Source of the DNA: Thermomicrobiales bacterium
GTDB taxonomy: Bacteria > Chloroflexota > Chloroflexia > Thermomicrobiales > CFX8
Length of the DNA: 39,631 nucleotides
Assembly (NCBI GenBank): GCA_023954495.1
Contig: JAMLIA010000028.1
Location: 1 to 39,631 of the forward strand
Direction of reading: 5' to 3'
This document shows positions 16,236-25,071 of this stretch, one piece after another. A program made the position numbers and the translations under genes. Every line of letters starts with the position of its first letter. Position 1 is the first letter of the stretch. Below the pieces are notes generated by a model. That model was not told where the DNA came from. It did not search any database and saw only the letters and a program-made list of their open reading frames with translations.

Positions 16236-17822
16236 CTACTGCGACGCGGGACGCGCCTGTCCACCCGGGTGGACTCGTTCCGCGTCGTTTGATGCTTGCT
16301 GCGCACGACTTCCGCCCATCCCGCCCTCGGCTGACTGGAGATCCTCGACCGATCCACGCGGGAAGAAGAACACGACAATGATCGCCGCAGCGACCGCCAA
16401 GCCAAACATCGTCATGAAGACGACGTGCAGCGACGATGAGAGCGCCGTGGTCAAGAAATCCAACAGATCGGCGGACAGGCTTTTGCGCACCTCAAGGTCA
16501 AGCAGGGCATTCGCGCTCTGCAGCGAGCTGTCGAGGCTCGACAGCCGCGAAGTCAATTGCGCGGTCAGCAGCGTGCCAAGGACGGCCACGCCGATCGCGC
16601 CACCGATCGTGCGCGAAAACTGCACCAGTGCGGTTGCGACACCGCGCTGATTCCAGCCGACCGAATTCTGGACGGCAATAAGCATCGCGGTGGCGGAAAG
16701 GCCCATGCCGATGCCAACGAGCCCTGCGCCGGCTGCGGCGGGCAGGCGTCCGGTTTCCGATGAGACCATGAGCAGCGAGACACAACCGGCGACGGCCGAT
16801 AATGCACCCGCGACGACCGAGATACGGTATCCGGCACGCGTGATGATCTGACCGGAGACGACCGAGGCGACTGACCAGCCGATTGAGAACGGCGCGACCG
16901 TCAGACCTGCGTCGATCGGAGAGCCGCCGAGGACGCCCTGGACATACAGCGGTACGAACGACGAGATACCGAACATAACGCCGCCGATGAGGGTGCCAGC
17001 TCCGGTGACAACAGCAACGATCGGCGACCTGAACATGCCCAGCGGCATCATCGGGCTGGGGAAGCGGCTCTCGTGGATAACGAACCAGATCAGGATCACG
17101 ACGGATAGTAGCATCAACCCACCCGTCCGCAGCTCCAGCCATGACGCTCCTTCGCCAACGTCGAGCAGGCCGAAGAGGAACGCGGTGATGCCGGCCGTCA
17201 GCAGGATGGCACCGAGGTAGTCGATGCGGCTGCGCTCGACAGTGTGGTCCTCGTGGAGCGAGCGCCACATCAGCCAGACAGAGACGATGCCGAACGGTAG
17301 ATTCAAGTAAAAGATCCAACGCCAGTCGACGACCTCTACAACCAGACCGCCGAGCGTCGGGCCAGCGACGGCAGACGCGCCCCAGATGGCTGAGAAGAGC
17401 CCGGCCATCTTGGCACGCTCTTCGACGGAGAAGAGATCGCCGAGAATCGTGAATGTAACCGGGACGATGCCACCGGCACCGAGACCCTGGATGGCGCGGA
17501 AGGCGACGAGCTGTTCCATGCTCTGAGCCAGACCGCACAGGGCCGAGCCGAGGACGAAGAGGGCCGCGCTGATCACGAAGAGCGGCTTACGCCCGTACAT
17601 GTCGCTGAGCCGACCGTAGAGCGGAACAGTGGTCGTCGATGTCAGCAGATAGGCTGAGAAGACCCACGAGTAGAGCGACAGGCCGCCGAGCTGGCCGATA
17701 ATTGTCGGCATCGCGGGGCCGACAATGCTTGAATCGAGGGCGGAGAGAAAGGTCCCAGCCATCGCCGCGACGATGACGAGGCGACGATTGGTGATCCCAG
17801 AGCTAGTCGATTGGCTGAACAT
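16236..17822 (-). CDS. DHA2-family multidrug exporter (EmrB/QacA type)
   Basis: A 528-residue membrane antiporter of the 14-helix drug:H+ subfamily. Motif D1-like TFLSALDSSIVGPAMPTI is in helix 1, motif A is YGRLSDMYGRKP near residue 68, motif C is GLFSAIWGASAVAGPTLGG near 147, and WRWIFYLNLPFG follows. The C-terminus after the last helix (FFFPRGSVED...) is a short polar tail. It likely exports hydrophobic or cationic compounds by proton exchange; the substrate is unknown. It is transcribed alone, converging on the CoxG gene with a 26-base gap. The iterated palindrome at 16259-16274 lies in its final codons (ERVHPGGQA). Confidence 0.9.
   Translation of the reverse strand: MFSQSTSSGITNRRLVIVAAMAGTFLSALDSSIVGPAMPTIIGQLGGLSLYSWVFSAYLLTSTTTVPLYGRLSDMYGRKPLFVISAALFVLGSALCGLAQSMEQLVAFRAIQGLGAGGIVPVTFTILGDLFSVEERAKMAGLFSAIWGASAVAGPTLGGLVVEVVDWRWIFYLNLPFGIVSVWLMWRSLHEDHTVERSRIDYLGAILLTAGITAFLFGLLDVGEGASWLELRTGGLMLLSVVILIWFVIHESRFPSPMMPLGMFRSPIVAVVTGAGTLIGGVMFGISSFVPLYVQGVLGGSPIDAGLTVAPFSIGWSVASVVSGQIITRAGYRISVVAGALSAVAGCVSLLMVSSETGRLPAAAGAGLVGIGMGLSATAMLIAVQNSVGWNQRGVATALVQFSRTIGGAIGVAVLGTLLTAQLTSRLSSLDSSLQSANALLDLEVRKSLSADLLDFLTTALSSSLHVVFMTMFGLAVAAAIIVVFFFPRGSVEDLQSAEGGMGGSRAQQASNDAERVHPGGQARPASQ
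16259..16274. repeat. Iterated palindrome, 16-bp perfect copy
   Basis: GTCCACCCGGGTGGAC, identical in its core to 13269-13286, within the 3' end of the DHA2 exporter gene. Confidence 0.6.
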
Positions 17823-17949
17823 AATGACTCCCAGGTCGTCTGGGCGGTCGACCCGGGCGACGTGACGCAGTTGCCGTTCATTGAAGCGCCGGGGTATTGT
17901 AGCAACGCCGTTCGAATCCGCCAGTTCCTAGCCGAACGGAGAATGAGAA

Positions 17950-18996
17950 ATGAGTAATGCACAAGTCAATGACGGTCGTTCGATTGATCTGATTCGGAAG
18001 CTCCTGGAGCGCAACCTGGTCGACCGGGCGGTGCTGCTCGGCGAGGGGCGCTGGCCGGGGTCCGGGCCATTCATTCAGCTGGCTGCCGAATGGCAGCACC
18101 TGTCACCAGACGAGCGAGCGACGCGCTTGCGGGAGATCGGCCCAGATGGACTCGAGCGCGCCCGCGCACTGTCGGATGTCCATCCGGAGATCGGACGCGT
18201 GCTCGATACGCTGGAGGCGCAGGGGATCCTCACGCACGACGGCAGGGCGTTCGCTGTCGAGGCTGCTGATGTGGAGCAGAGATCGGACGCGCAGCCTGTC
18301 CCACCAGCAGCCGAGCTGGAGGAGCAAGCAGCTGAGCCTGTCCCCGACGATGCAAGCGCAGGGGAGGGTAGCAACGCACCCGCCGACGTAATCGCCGCAC
18401 CGCTCCCGGTAGTGGTCGAACCTGCGGCTATCGACGGCCTGCCGGAAACGCTAGCGACACAAGCTGCGACGGCCGACAGGGTCAGCCTGAGGCCGGAAGT
18501 TGACGAGGAGGCGGTCGCTGCGGCTGAGGCGATCCTGGAGCGCGTTCATGAGCGCGTGCAGGCCACGATCGAACACACGGATGCGACACCGATGCCCGTG
18601 CCGGAGCCTGAGCTTGTGGCTCTGCCGCCGGAGCCGAACCAGCGTGACGAACTGCCGGAGATCGGGGTGACGAATGGTGTCGCGCGTGAGCGGGTGCTGA
18701 GCATTCGGCGAGCGACTGCGGCACAGCGTGTCGACTACACGGAGCTCGACACAGGGGAACTCAGTCGGCGGGAGCTGTTCGGTGCGCTCGAACGGACCGA
18801 GCGGGGGGTAGAGACGGTCGTTGGGGCCTTGCCGCAGGCGCTGAGTCGGGCGGGTGTTGTGGTCGTAATCGGGCATGTGCTGCCGAAGATGGTCAAGCGG
18901 CTGCAGGATGGCTACTGCGACATACCGGGGACGCGATCGACGGTGCGGGTGCATCCCGAGAGCCGGATCGTGCTGGTGAGTGGCAGCCGAACATAA
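17950..18996 (+). CDS. Unrecognised protein with acidic Pro/Ala-rich linker
   Basis: A 348-residue protein I do not recognise. The N-terminal part (1-100) is helical and charged (IDLIRKLLERNLVDRAVLLGEGRW, then LSPDERATRLREIG). Residues 105-235 are low-complexity, rich in Ala, Pro, Glu and Val, like a flexible linker. The C-terminal part (about 250-348) is more ordered, with TELDTGELSRRELFGALERTERGVE, a hydrophobic ALSRAGVVVVIGHVLPKMV, and a basic or beta-rich end. There is no signal peptide and no clear transmembrane helix. The ATG follows GGAGAATGAGA. It is transcribed alone, diverges from the DHA2 exporter and ends at a good terminator. Confidence 0.75.
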   Translation: MSNAQVNDGRSIDLIRKLLERNLVDRAVLLGEGRWPGSGPFIQLAAEWQHLSPDERATRLREIGPDGLERARALSDVHPEIGRVLDTLEAQGILTHDGRAFAVEAADVEQRSDAQPVPPAAELEEQAAEPVPDDASAGEGSNAPADVIAAPLPVVVEPAAIDGLPETLATQAATADRVSLRPEVDEEAVAAAEAILERVHERVQATIEHTDATPMPVPEPELVALPPEPNQRDELPEIGVTNGVARERVLSIRRATAAQRVDYTELDTGELSRRELFGALERTERGVETVVGALPQALSRAGVVVVIGHVLPKMVKRLQDGYCDIPGTRSTVRVHPESRIVLVSGSRT

Positions 18997-19015
18997 TCAG
19001 CAATCCGTGCGACGA

Positions 19016-19041
19016 CGCGGGAGCGCCAAGCTCCCGCGTTT
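19016..19041 (+). terminator. Rho-independent terminator
   Basis: CGCGGGAGC and GCTCCCGCG form a perfect 9-base stem with loop GCCAA, followed by TTT. It lies 20 bases after the stop at 18996. Confidence 0.75.
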
Positions 19042-19449
19042 GTCACCGTCTATTCCGGATGGAGCATTGATCGGGCACTGCCCTGCGGCGTAGGAACGTC
19101 GCTATTGAATAGCCGGACTCGTACCGGCTGTCCATCCGTATCAGCAGCCAGGCAAAGCTCCTGACTCCTGTTGTATTTCATTGCCGCTATGACCGGGTGC
19201 TGGAACGATGATCCGTGGATCCGGTGATTCAGGCTCCCGGCCTGAGGCTGTCTTCGAGGAGTGGGCAGAACATCCAGATGGTGATGTCTCTGCCGGCGTA
19301 GCCGAGGCGTCGCGTCACCTTCACTCCTCCTTTCATGTGCGGTTCCACAATTCGTTTGCCGGAGTATATGATCGGTGTCACGGTTACGCAAGCGCTTATA
19401 CACGCATTGGTATATGCTCAACTCGCGTAATGACACGACGTATCCAGCA
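19042..19449. other. Intergenic region, no confident gene
   Basis: The minus strand holds a possible very short frame starting at ATG 19336 or GTG 19318 and stopping at 19229; AAAGGAGG directly precedes the GTG and would be a strong ribosome site. Upstream on that strand TTGAGC and TATAAG near 19390-19420 look promoter-like, though only 15 bases apart. The peptide (about 29-35 residues, including GYAGRDITIWMFCP) matches nothing I know. Base composition is less GC-rich than its surroundings. It could be a remnant or an RNA gene. Confidence 0.3.
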
Positions 19450-19477
19450 CGAAAGCCGACGGAAGTGTCGGCCTTCG
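19450..19477 (-). terminator. Hairpin after the copper chaperone gene
   Basis: CGAA-A-GCCGAC pairs with GTCGGC-C-TTCG around a GGAAGT loop, with one mismatch. It lies about 32 bases beyond the stop of the chaperone gene on the minus strand. Confidence 0.5.
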
Positions 19478-19508
19478 CGTGGGCTTGTATTCGTTGAGAA
19501 CGCGGGGA

Positions 19509-19721
19509 TTATGCCGAAGCGGCGATGTCGTATCCTGCCTCCGAGAGACCGGCCACGAGGGTTGCATCGGTCACACTGTCGGCAGCGCGGACGGTGACGA
19601 TCTTTGTGGGGATATCGACGGTGACGTTCTCGACGCCATCAATCTGGGATAGCTCGTTGGTGATGGCTCGGACGCAATGCTCGCAGCTTACATCCGGCAC
19701 CAGGAAGGTCTTCTCGACCAT
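19509..19721 (-). CDS. copZ: Copper chaperone, heavy-metal-associated (HMA) domain protein
   Basis: A 70-residue cytoplasmic metallochaperone of the CopZ/Atx1 type, which carries Cu(I) to a P-type ATPase or regulator. It has a single HMA domain: MVEKTFLVPDVSCEHC with the CxxC metal ligands (SCEHC), then the family's AITNELSQIDGVENVTVD, VTVRAADSVTDATL and C-terminal LSEAGYDIA. The usual Met before the first Cys region (GMxCxxC) is replaced by DVS. The start at 19721 follows GGAGGAGAA, a strong ribosome site. A CsoR-like operator lies 29 bases upstream, supporting copper control. No copper ATPase or csoR gene is in the window. The symbol is by family resemblance. Confidence 0.88.
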   Translation of the reverse strand: MVEKTFLVPDVSCEHCVRAITNELSQIDGVENVTVDIPTKIVTVRAADSVTDATLVAGLSEAGYDIAASA

Positions 19722-19749
19722 TTCTCCTCCTCGATCGGTGATTCTCAAT

Positions 19750-19766
19750 ATACCCCGCTGGGGTAT
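19750..19766 (-). promoter_or_regulatory. CsoR-type copper operator
   Basis: ATACCCC-GCT-GGGGTAT is a perfect inverted repeat with three-base spacing, matching the known CsoR half-site pattern (TACCC...GGGTA). A minus-strand -10-like TACAAT (19775-19780) puts the operator over the start of transcription of the copper chaperone gene. Confidence 0.6.
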
Positions 19767-19890
19767 CTGGTGTGATTGTAGCACGGGCGGAGTGGGAGTG
19801 GTGCCACGATGGCGGGCAGACGGGTTTGTCAGGCGCTCCCACTTGAAGATTGACTGCTGGGCGCGAGGTTGTATGTTGGTGCGCCGCCCC

Positions 19891-20019
19891 GAAATGCAGG
19901 GGTGTATCGCAAACGCCCGTTTGACCTCCAACCCATTCCGACCGGCAGCCCCGGTGTCAAGGTGCCCTCCTGGATGGTCGTGTTTCTGGCCGGGCGTATG
20001 CGATACGCCCCTACATTTC
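19891..20019. mobile_element. MITE-like element, family B, copy 2
   Basis: A 129-base element bounded by inverted ends GAAATG...CATTTC. Each end contains a palindrome (right end GGGCGTATGCGATACGCCC at 19992-20010), and the two ends match over about 29 bases with three differences. The interior aligns with the copy at 4351-4480. It carries no gene. Confidence 0.65.
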
Positions 20020-20070
20020 AGGGCGACGTGGTAGTGATGCGTCGAAAACGCACGTGTTTGTAGCGGGGGT

Positions 20071-20110
20071 GTCGCCTCACGGCGATGGCAGCGCCAGCGC
20101 TGTCCCTGCG
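20071..20110. repeat. Dispersed palindromic repeat, family A, copy 4
   Basis: GTCGCCTCACGGCGATGG is followed by a diverged core (CAGCGCCAGCGCTGTCC). It lies about 50 bases beyond the MITE-like element. Confidence 0.5.
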
Positions 20111-20189
20111 AGGGGATCGGGGGACGGCTCGTTTAGTTGACAGAATCATTGCGGTCGACAACCCAAGGGAACAGTGCGGGAGGTGGGGA

Positions 20190-20306
20190 ATGAGGCGGAA
20201 AGGGCGGGCTGGTGGGGACGGGACGGTGAGCGTCGCGTTGGGGTGTGCGTTTGCGGGGGCGTTGGTGGTGATGCTGGGGTTGGTGGTGTATTTGTGGGTG
20301 CTGTGA
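20190..20306 (+). CDS. 38-residue single-pass membrane protein
   Basis: A very small predicted membrane protein: basic N-terminus MRRKGRAGGDG followed by one hydrophobic helix (about residues 13-38: TVSVALGCAFAGALVVML then GLVVYLWVL). The ATG at 20190 has GGAGGTG five bases upstream, one of the best ribosome sites in the window, which is the main support. It lies between two family A repeats. Function unknown. Base composition is strongly G-biased, so a chance frame is possible. Confidence 0.45.
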   Translation: MRRKGRAGGDGTVSVALGCAFAGALVVMLGLVVYLWVL

Positions 20307-20320
20307 TGCCAGCAGGCGGG

Positions 20321-20356
20321 ATCGCCTCATGGCGATGGACAGGCCGGGTCCTGTCC
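20321..20356. repeat. Dispersed palindromic repeat, family A, copy 5
   Basis: ATCGCCTCATGGCGAT is followed by GGACAGGCCGGGTCCTGTCC (20337-20356): the core is inverted relative to copy 2, while the GTCGCC-type block is still on its left. Confidence 0.6.
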
Positions 20357-20436
20357 GAACGCACGCTTAGAGCGCGGTTCTCTCGCTCAGCACGCTTCAT
20401 AGCTTGAAGATCCGCGGGTCTCGACGCGGTGAGGGG

Positions 20437-21267
20437 CTATGGACCGCGGCGGTCGTCGGAGGAGATGACGCCGTCGGACAGGGTGACAACGCGGTCGGCA
20501 AGGCCGATGAGGATCGGGTCGTGGGTAGCGACGAGGGCGGTGACGCCTTCGCTGCGGACCAGTGCGCGGATGAGTTGCATGATCGTGCGGCCGGTTTGCG
20601 AGTCGAGCTGGCCGGTCGGCTCGTCAGCGAGCAGGATGTCGGGGGCGTTGGCGAGGGCGCGGGCGATGGCGACGCGCTGCTGCTCACCGCCGGAGAGTTC
20701 GTGCGGGCGGTGACGCGCGCGATCGCCGAGGCCGACGAGCTCCAGCAGGACGCGGACGCGCTCGTCGCGGCGGGCGACGGGAGCCTGGGCGAGGCGGAGC
20801 GGCACTTCGACATTTTCGGCAGCTGTGAGGATCGGGATGAGGCCGAAGGCCTGGAAGATGAAACCGATCCGGTGGCGGCGCAGCTCGATCAGGCCGCTCT
20901 CGGGGAGCTCTGAAACGACCATGCCGTCGATGGTGACCTGGCCCTCGGTTGGCCGGTCGAGGCCGCCGATGATGTTCAGCAACGTCGTCTTGCCGGAGCC
21001 GGAGCGGCCCTGTAGCGCGACGAGTTCGCCGCGTCCGATGGTGAGGTCGACGCCACGCAGGGCACGGACAACCGATTCACCCATCGGGTAGTCGCGGGTG
21101 ATGCCTTCGATGCGGATGACGGGCTGGAGCAGGTCGGTGGTTGAGGCGCGGCGCTCCGAGGCCGGACGCGTGCCGAACGGCTCGCGATCTTCTTCCTGGG
21201 TAACGAAAGGGGAGCTGGATCTGCTGCGCTGCGAAGGCGGTCGCCAGCGCTCGTTGGCATCACTCAC
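20437..21267 (-). CDS. ABC transporter ATPase, LolD/MacB type
   Basis: A 276-residue nucleotide-binding subunit for the FtsX-type permeases upstream in the same operon. Walker A GRSGSGKTT is near residue 88, the Q-loop is IGFIFQAFGLIP, the signature [15 protein letters not shown], Walker [13 protein letters not shown] and the H-loop THD. The first 50 residues are a polar, Ser/Arg-rich extension not needed for the fold. Its start overlaps the stop of the preceding ATPase by four bases (21264-21267). Members of this family drive mechanotransmission or lipoprotein/peptide export rather than classical substrate channels; the cargo here is unknown. Confidence 0.9.
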   Translation of the reverse strand: MSDANERWRPPSQRSRSSSPFVTQEEDREPFGTRPASERRASTTDLLQPVIRIEGITRDYPMGESVVRALRGVDLTIGRGELVALQGRSGSGKTTLLNIIGGLDRPTEGQVTIDGMVVSELPESGLIELRRHRIGFIFQAFGLIPILTAAENVEVPLRLAQAPVARRDERVRVLLELVGLGDRARHRPHELSGGEQQRVAIARALANAPDILLADEPTGQLDSQTGRTIMQLIRALVRSEGVTALVATHDPILIGLADRVVTLSDGVISSDDRRGP

Positions 21268-22223
21268 GAGCCACTCTCCGGGTCTGTTCGCGGCTGATCC
21301 GGCCAGACGCCGATGTGATCGGCTTCCAGCTCAAGACGGACCCGCCGTTCGAGCTCCAATGTGTCGACATAATCACGTGGCAGTTGCAGGCGACCGGCGC
21401 GATCGAGGACTGCATATTCCTCGGCGATGATCTCATGCTCGCCCTCGTCTCCGACGGCGATGCGGCGGAGCGTCTCACTACTGGTTCGACCATCGCGGAT
21501 CGCGATGGTGCGATTGACCTGGGTTGAGACGAGCGGATCGTGGGTCACAACGACGACGGTGACACCGAGCTGGGTTGCGGCTGAGCGCAGCACCTCGAAG
21601 ATCTGAGTTGAGGTGGCGGTGTCGAGTTCGCCGGTCGGTTCGTCGGCCAGCAGGACGGCCGGCGCGTTAGCGAGGGCGACGGCGATCGCGACACGCTGCT
21701 GTTCACCGCCGGAGAGACGGTCGGGGCGGTGATCGGCGCGATCGGCGAGGCCGACGAGCGTGAGCAGCTCCAGTGCACGCTCGCGGCGAAGGCTGGCGGG
21801 CATGCCGTCGAGGATCATCGGCAGCTCGACGTTCTCCTGGGCATTGAGGTAGGGGAGGAGATTGCGCGCGGTCTGCTGCCAGACGAAGCCGATGACCTGG
21901 CGTCGATAGCGGGTGCGCTCCTGCTGGTCCATGTTCAGGAGGTCGTAGCCAGCGACGATGGCACGCCCGGCGGACGGGACATCGAGGCCGCCGAGGATGT
22001 TGAGCAGGGTCGACTTGCCGGAGCCAGACGCGCCAACGATGGCGATCAGCTCACCGGGCGCGACGAGCAGGTCGAGGCCCTGCAGCGCGACAACTTCGAG
22101 GTCGGCGATCTTGTAGATCTTGACCAGGTTGTCGCAAATGATCTGCGAGCCACCGCCGAATTGCGGGCGCTCCGCGTTGGCGGCGCGCTCGGCAAGCGAG
22201 CGGAAGTCGAGCGTGTCGGTCAT
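21264..22223 (-). CDS. ABC transporter ATPase with AbrB-like C-terminal tail
   Basis: A 319-residue LolD/MacB-type ATPase. Walker [10 protein letters not shown] is near residue 64, Q-loop [16 protein letters not shown], signature [15 protein letters not shown], Walker [14 protein letters not shown]-loop THD. After the ATPase fold (about residue 262) the last 57 residues read [19 protein letters not shown], then [20 protein letters not shown], which resembles the swapped-hairpin AbrB/SpoVT fold (D-x-x-G-R-x-x-x-P). In this context the tail may mediate dimerisation or regulation rather than DNA binding. The start overlaps the permease stop by four bases (22220-22223). Confidence 0.88.
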   Translation of the reverse strand: MTDTLDFRSLAERAANAERPQFGGGSQIICDNLVKIYKIADLEVVALQGLDLLVAPGELIAIVGASGSGKSTLLNILGGLDVPSAGRAIVAGYDLLNMDQQERTRYRRQVIGFVWQQTARNLLPYLNAQENVELPMILDGMPASLRRERALELLTLVGLADRADHRPDRLSGGEQQRVAIAVALANAPAVLLADEPTGELDTATSTQIFEVLRSAATQLGVTVVVVTHDPLVSTQVNRTIAIRDGRTSSETLRRIAVGDEGEHEIIAEEYAVLDRAGRLQLPRDYVDTLELERRVRLELEADHIGVWPDQPRTDPESGS

Positions 22224-25068
22224 CGATCCCCCAATCGGAGCACTTCACCGAGGCTGATCTTACGCGCAAAGCGGGTTGTCAGAAGTATTGCAACTGTCGT
22301 CACGACCAGGACAACGACGACGAGAACGGCGATGGCGGGCCAATCGATCTGGAGCTCGACCGGCAGGCCTGGGCCGATGAAGGCCAGCAGATCGAGCCCG
22401 GGCGCAACGAGCCAGGCCGCAGCCACGCCGAGGCCGACACCGGCAGCGATGCCGACGATGATGCCCGGTGCCTGCTCGACGATGGTGAGGCCGAGTGACT
22501 GCTCGCGAGAAAGGCCAAGCGTGCGGAGGTAGGCCTGATCACGAGCGCGCGCCTTGCCGCGCAGGAGCATGGCGAAGGCGACCGCGACACCGGCGTAGAG
22601 CGCTGTGACGATGAGTCCGAGCCGGAAGCCGGTCGCGACACCAGCGATGAGCGGCGCGTCGTGGACAGCGTCGTAGATCGCCGCTCGCGAGGAGAAGTTG
22701 GCACCGTTCGACTGCGAGCGAATGGTGGCGTCGAGGCCGCTTTCGATTTCGCGCGGTCCGCGGACGAACATGTCGGTCGCGCGAATCGGGCGGGAGGGGT
22801 TGGCCAGCGCAACTGACGGGAGCGGAGCGATAACGAACGGGCGATCGGCGGGCAGGCCGGAGAAGCGCTCGCGGACTTCAACGACGACGAATGTCATCTC
22901 GCGGCTGAGGACCGTCATGCCAAAGGTGTCATCGACGGAGAGACGGCCACCGGCGGCGGATGGCGAGATGATCGCCGGAATCGGGTTCGTCGGCTGGCCG
23001 ATGTCATTGCCGGTTTGCTCACGCATCATCACCTCGGGCATGTGTGCGTCGGCAGGTGTACCTGCGGTGACGTCCTGCAGGCGAGCGGGTTCGACGAGCA
23101 TGAGCTGAGCAACGCCGGAACCGGGCACGCGACCGGAGAAGATTGCGTTCGAAATGACGGCATTTGCAACTGCCTCGACACCGTCGGCCTTAAATGGATC
23201 GACCATGCTGTAGAGATAGCCGGTTTCGCCGGACGAGACGCGGTAATCCGCGCCGACCTGCTGCCAGGAGGCGGCGACCTGCCCGCGGGAGATCGTCGTG
23301 GTCAGGACCATGGCGAAGGATGAGACAGCCAGCGACAGGAGCAGGACGAGGACCGGCAGGCTGGTCGCGCCCGGCTGGCGACTGGTGCGGCGGAATCCGA
23401 GGACCGGCACGAGGTCACGGCGCAGGCTGCTGAGCCAGCCGAAGAGGCGGACCGGCAGGGGATAGAGGCGGACGATCAGCAGGCCGACGGCGAGGCCAAG
23501 CAGAACGGGAACGGCGGCGAGCCAGGGGTCCATCGTCGATATCTCGTTCGTCGAGGAGCTTCCGGCGATGCCACGGCGGCGCACCAGATAGACGCCGACG
23601 AGGGCGAGGGCGACGACGAGAATCTCGATGACCAGGCGACGGACGCCAACGCGGTCGATGGCGACTTCGCCTTGCTCAAGGTCGCCTAGCGGGCGGCGTG
23701 CGAAACCGGCGTGGGCGAAGATCAGGAGCAGCGTCATTGCCGCCGCGACGCCGATGGCGGCTGCGAACGACAAAATGCTGCTTCGGCCACTAATGAGCAT
23801 GGTTGTGATGAACCAGGCGACGACTGCACCGGGCAGGCTGAGCAGCAGACCTTCGATCAGTTGTGAGCCGAGGATCTGGCGCGCAGAGCCGCCGCGTCCG
23901 CGGATCAGCAGCAGCGCATCGCGGCGACGATCGGCGGTGATGCCGGCGACGAGAGCGAGGACTGCGCCTCCGACGCCGATCAGGCCGACGGTCATGAGCG
24001 AGAGGATGGCGCGGGTCAGGTTCCGCTGGCTGCTGTAGTCGCGCAGGATGCGGGACAGGCCCGAGGTGACGGCGATCTTGGTGGGATCGGTGAAGACCGC
24101 ACCGTACTGGGCGTCAAGCTTGCGCATGTCGGCGGTGAGCGCGCTGAAGTTGCCGGCGTCGAACTTCGAAGAATCGACGAAGTAGCGCCAGTAGTACTGG
24201 AAGGGCAGCTCAACGCCTGAGCCGCCACCGAGTGTGGAGTAAGCGTCCGGGGCGAAGAGCGCGGTGGCGAAGATCTGGACGACCATGCCATCGTCGAACT
24301 CAAGCGCCCGATTCAGGCGGGTGTCGCTGATCCAGTACTCCTCGTCAACGTCGTTCACCTCGAACAGGCCAGAGATGCGAATCGCAATCGGGTGAATCTG
24401 GTTATAGGGAATGCGGCGGACAATCGGATCATCGGCGGACGGCCGCAAGAAGCAACCCAGTCGCCAACAGCAACCTGAATCTGGCGCGCCGTCTCAGTCG
24501 AGATTGCGACCTCAAAGACTGCGGCTTCCTGCGGCGGATCAGCACCGGCGACCGGGACGGACTCGTCGACGACCTGCGGCATCGCGCCTTCGACAAGGGT
24601 CAGGTGCTGTTCGACATCCTGCTGGTAACGCAGGGTGACAAAGCGTGGGAACGGGAATGGGTGATCGGGGTCGTTCTCGACAGTGTAGCGGGTCGTATCA
24701 ATGATGAACGACGGGTCGCTGGTCACCTCCTGAATCGAGGAGGCCAGGGAAGAGCGGAACTCGCGACCGGCGTCGTCGACCGGGCCGAGGACGTTATCAG
24801 GGCTGCCGGCCGGGATGCTGGCGACCTGTCGGGCGATGAGGTTGCGTGAGATGGAAGAGGCGTTGTCGATAGCGTAGCGCATACCGTCGTCGGCCATGCG
24901 GTTGAACAGACGCGGGATAGCGGCGAAGACGATCGTCGTGATGATGACGGCGGCGATGATGACGATGACGAGCTCGCGCTCACCACGGAGGCGGCGCAGG
25001 AGCGCGGACACGACGCCGATGAATGGCGCTGAGGAAGACGGTCGGGCGGGGGACTTTGCATCAGCCAC
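22220..25068 (-). pseudogene. FtsX-family ABC permease, frameshifted
   Basis: A permease of about 949 residues if repaired. The N-terminal part (from 25068) has one helix (ERELVIVIIAAVIITTIVFAA) and a long external domain; it loses frame after QIQVAVGDWV near 24453. The rest (readable from about 24455 to 22220) resumes at LRPSADDPIVRRIPYNQIHP and contains the FtsX helix blocks, ending [19 protein letters not shown]. Restoring one base in the GTTGCTTCTTGCGG stretch (minus strand) gives a continuous VGDWVAFLRPSADDP. A single clean break in an otherwise intact gene between intact operon partners favours a sequence error or a very recent mutation. Its first codon follows the upstream permease stop after three bases. 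Confidence 0.8.
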
Positions 25069-25071
25069 GCG

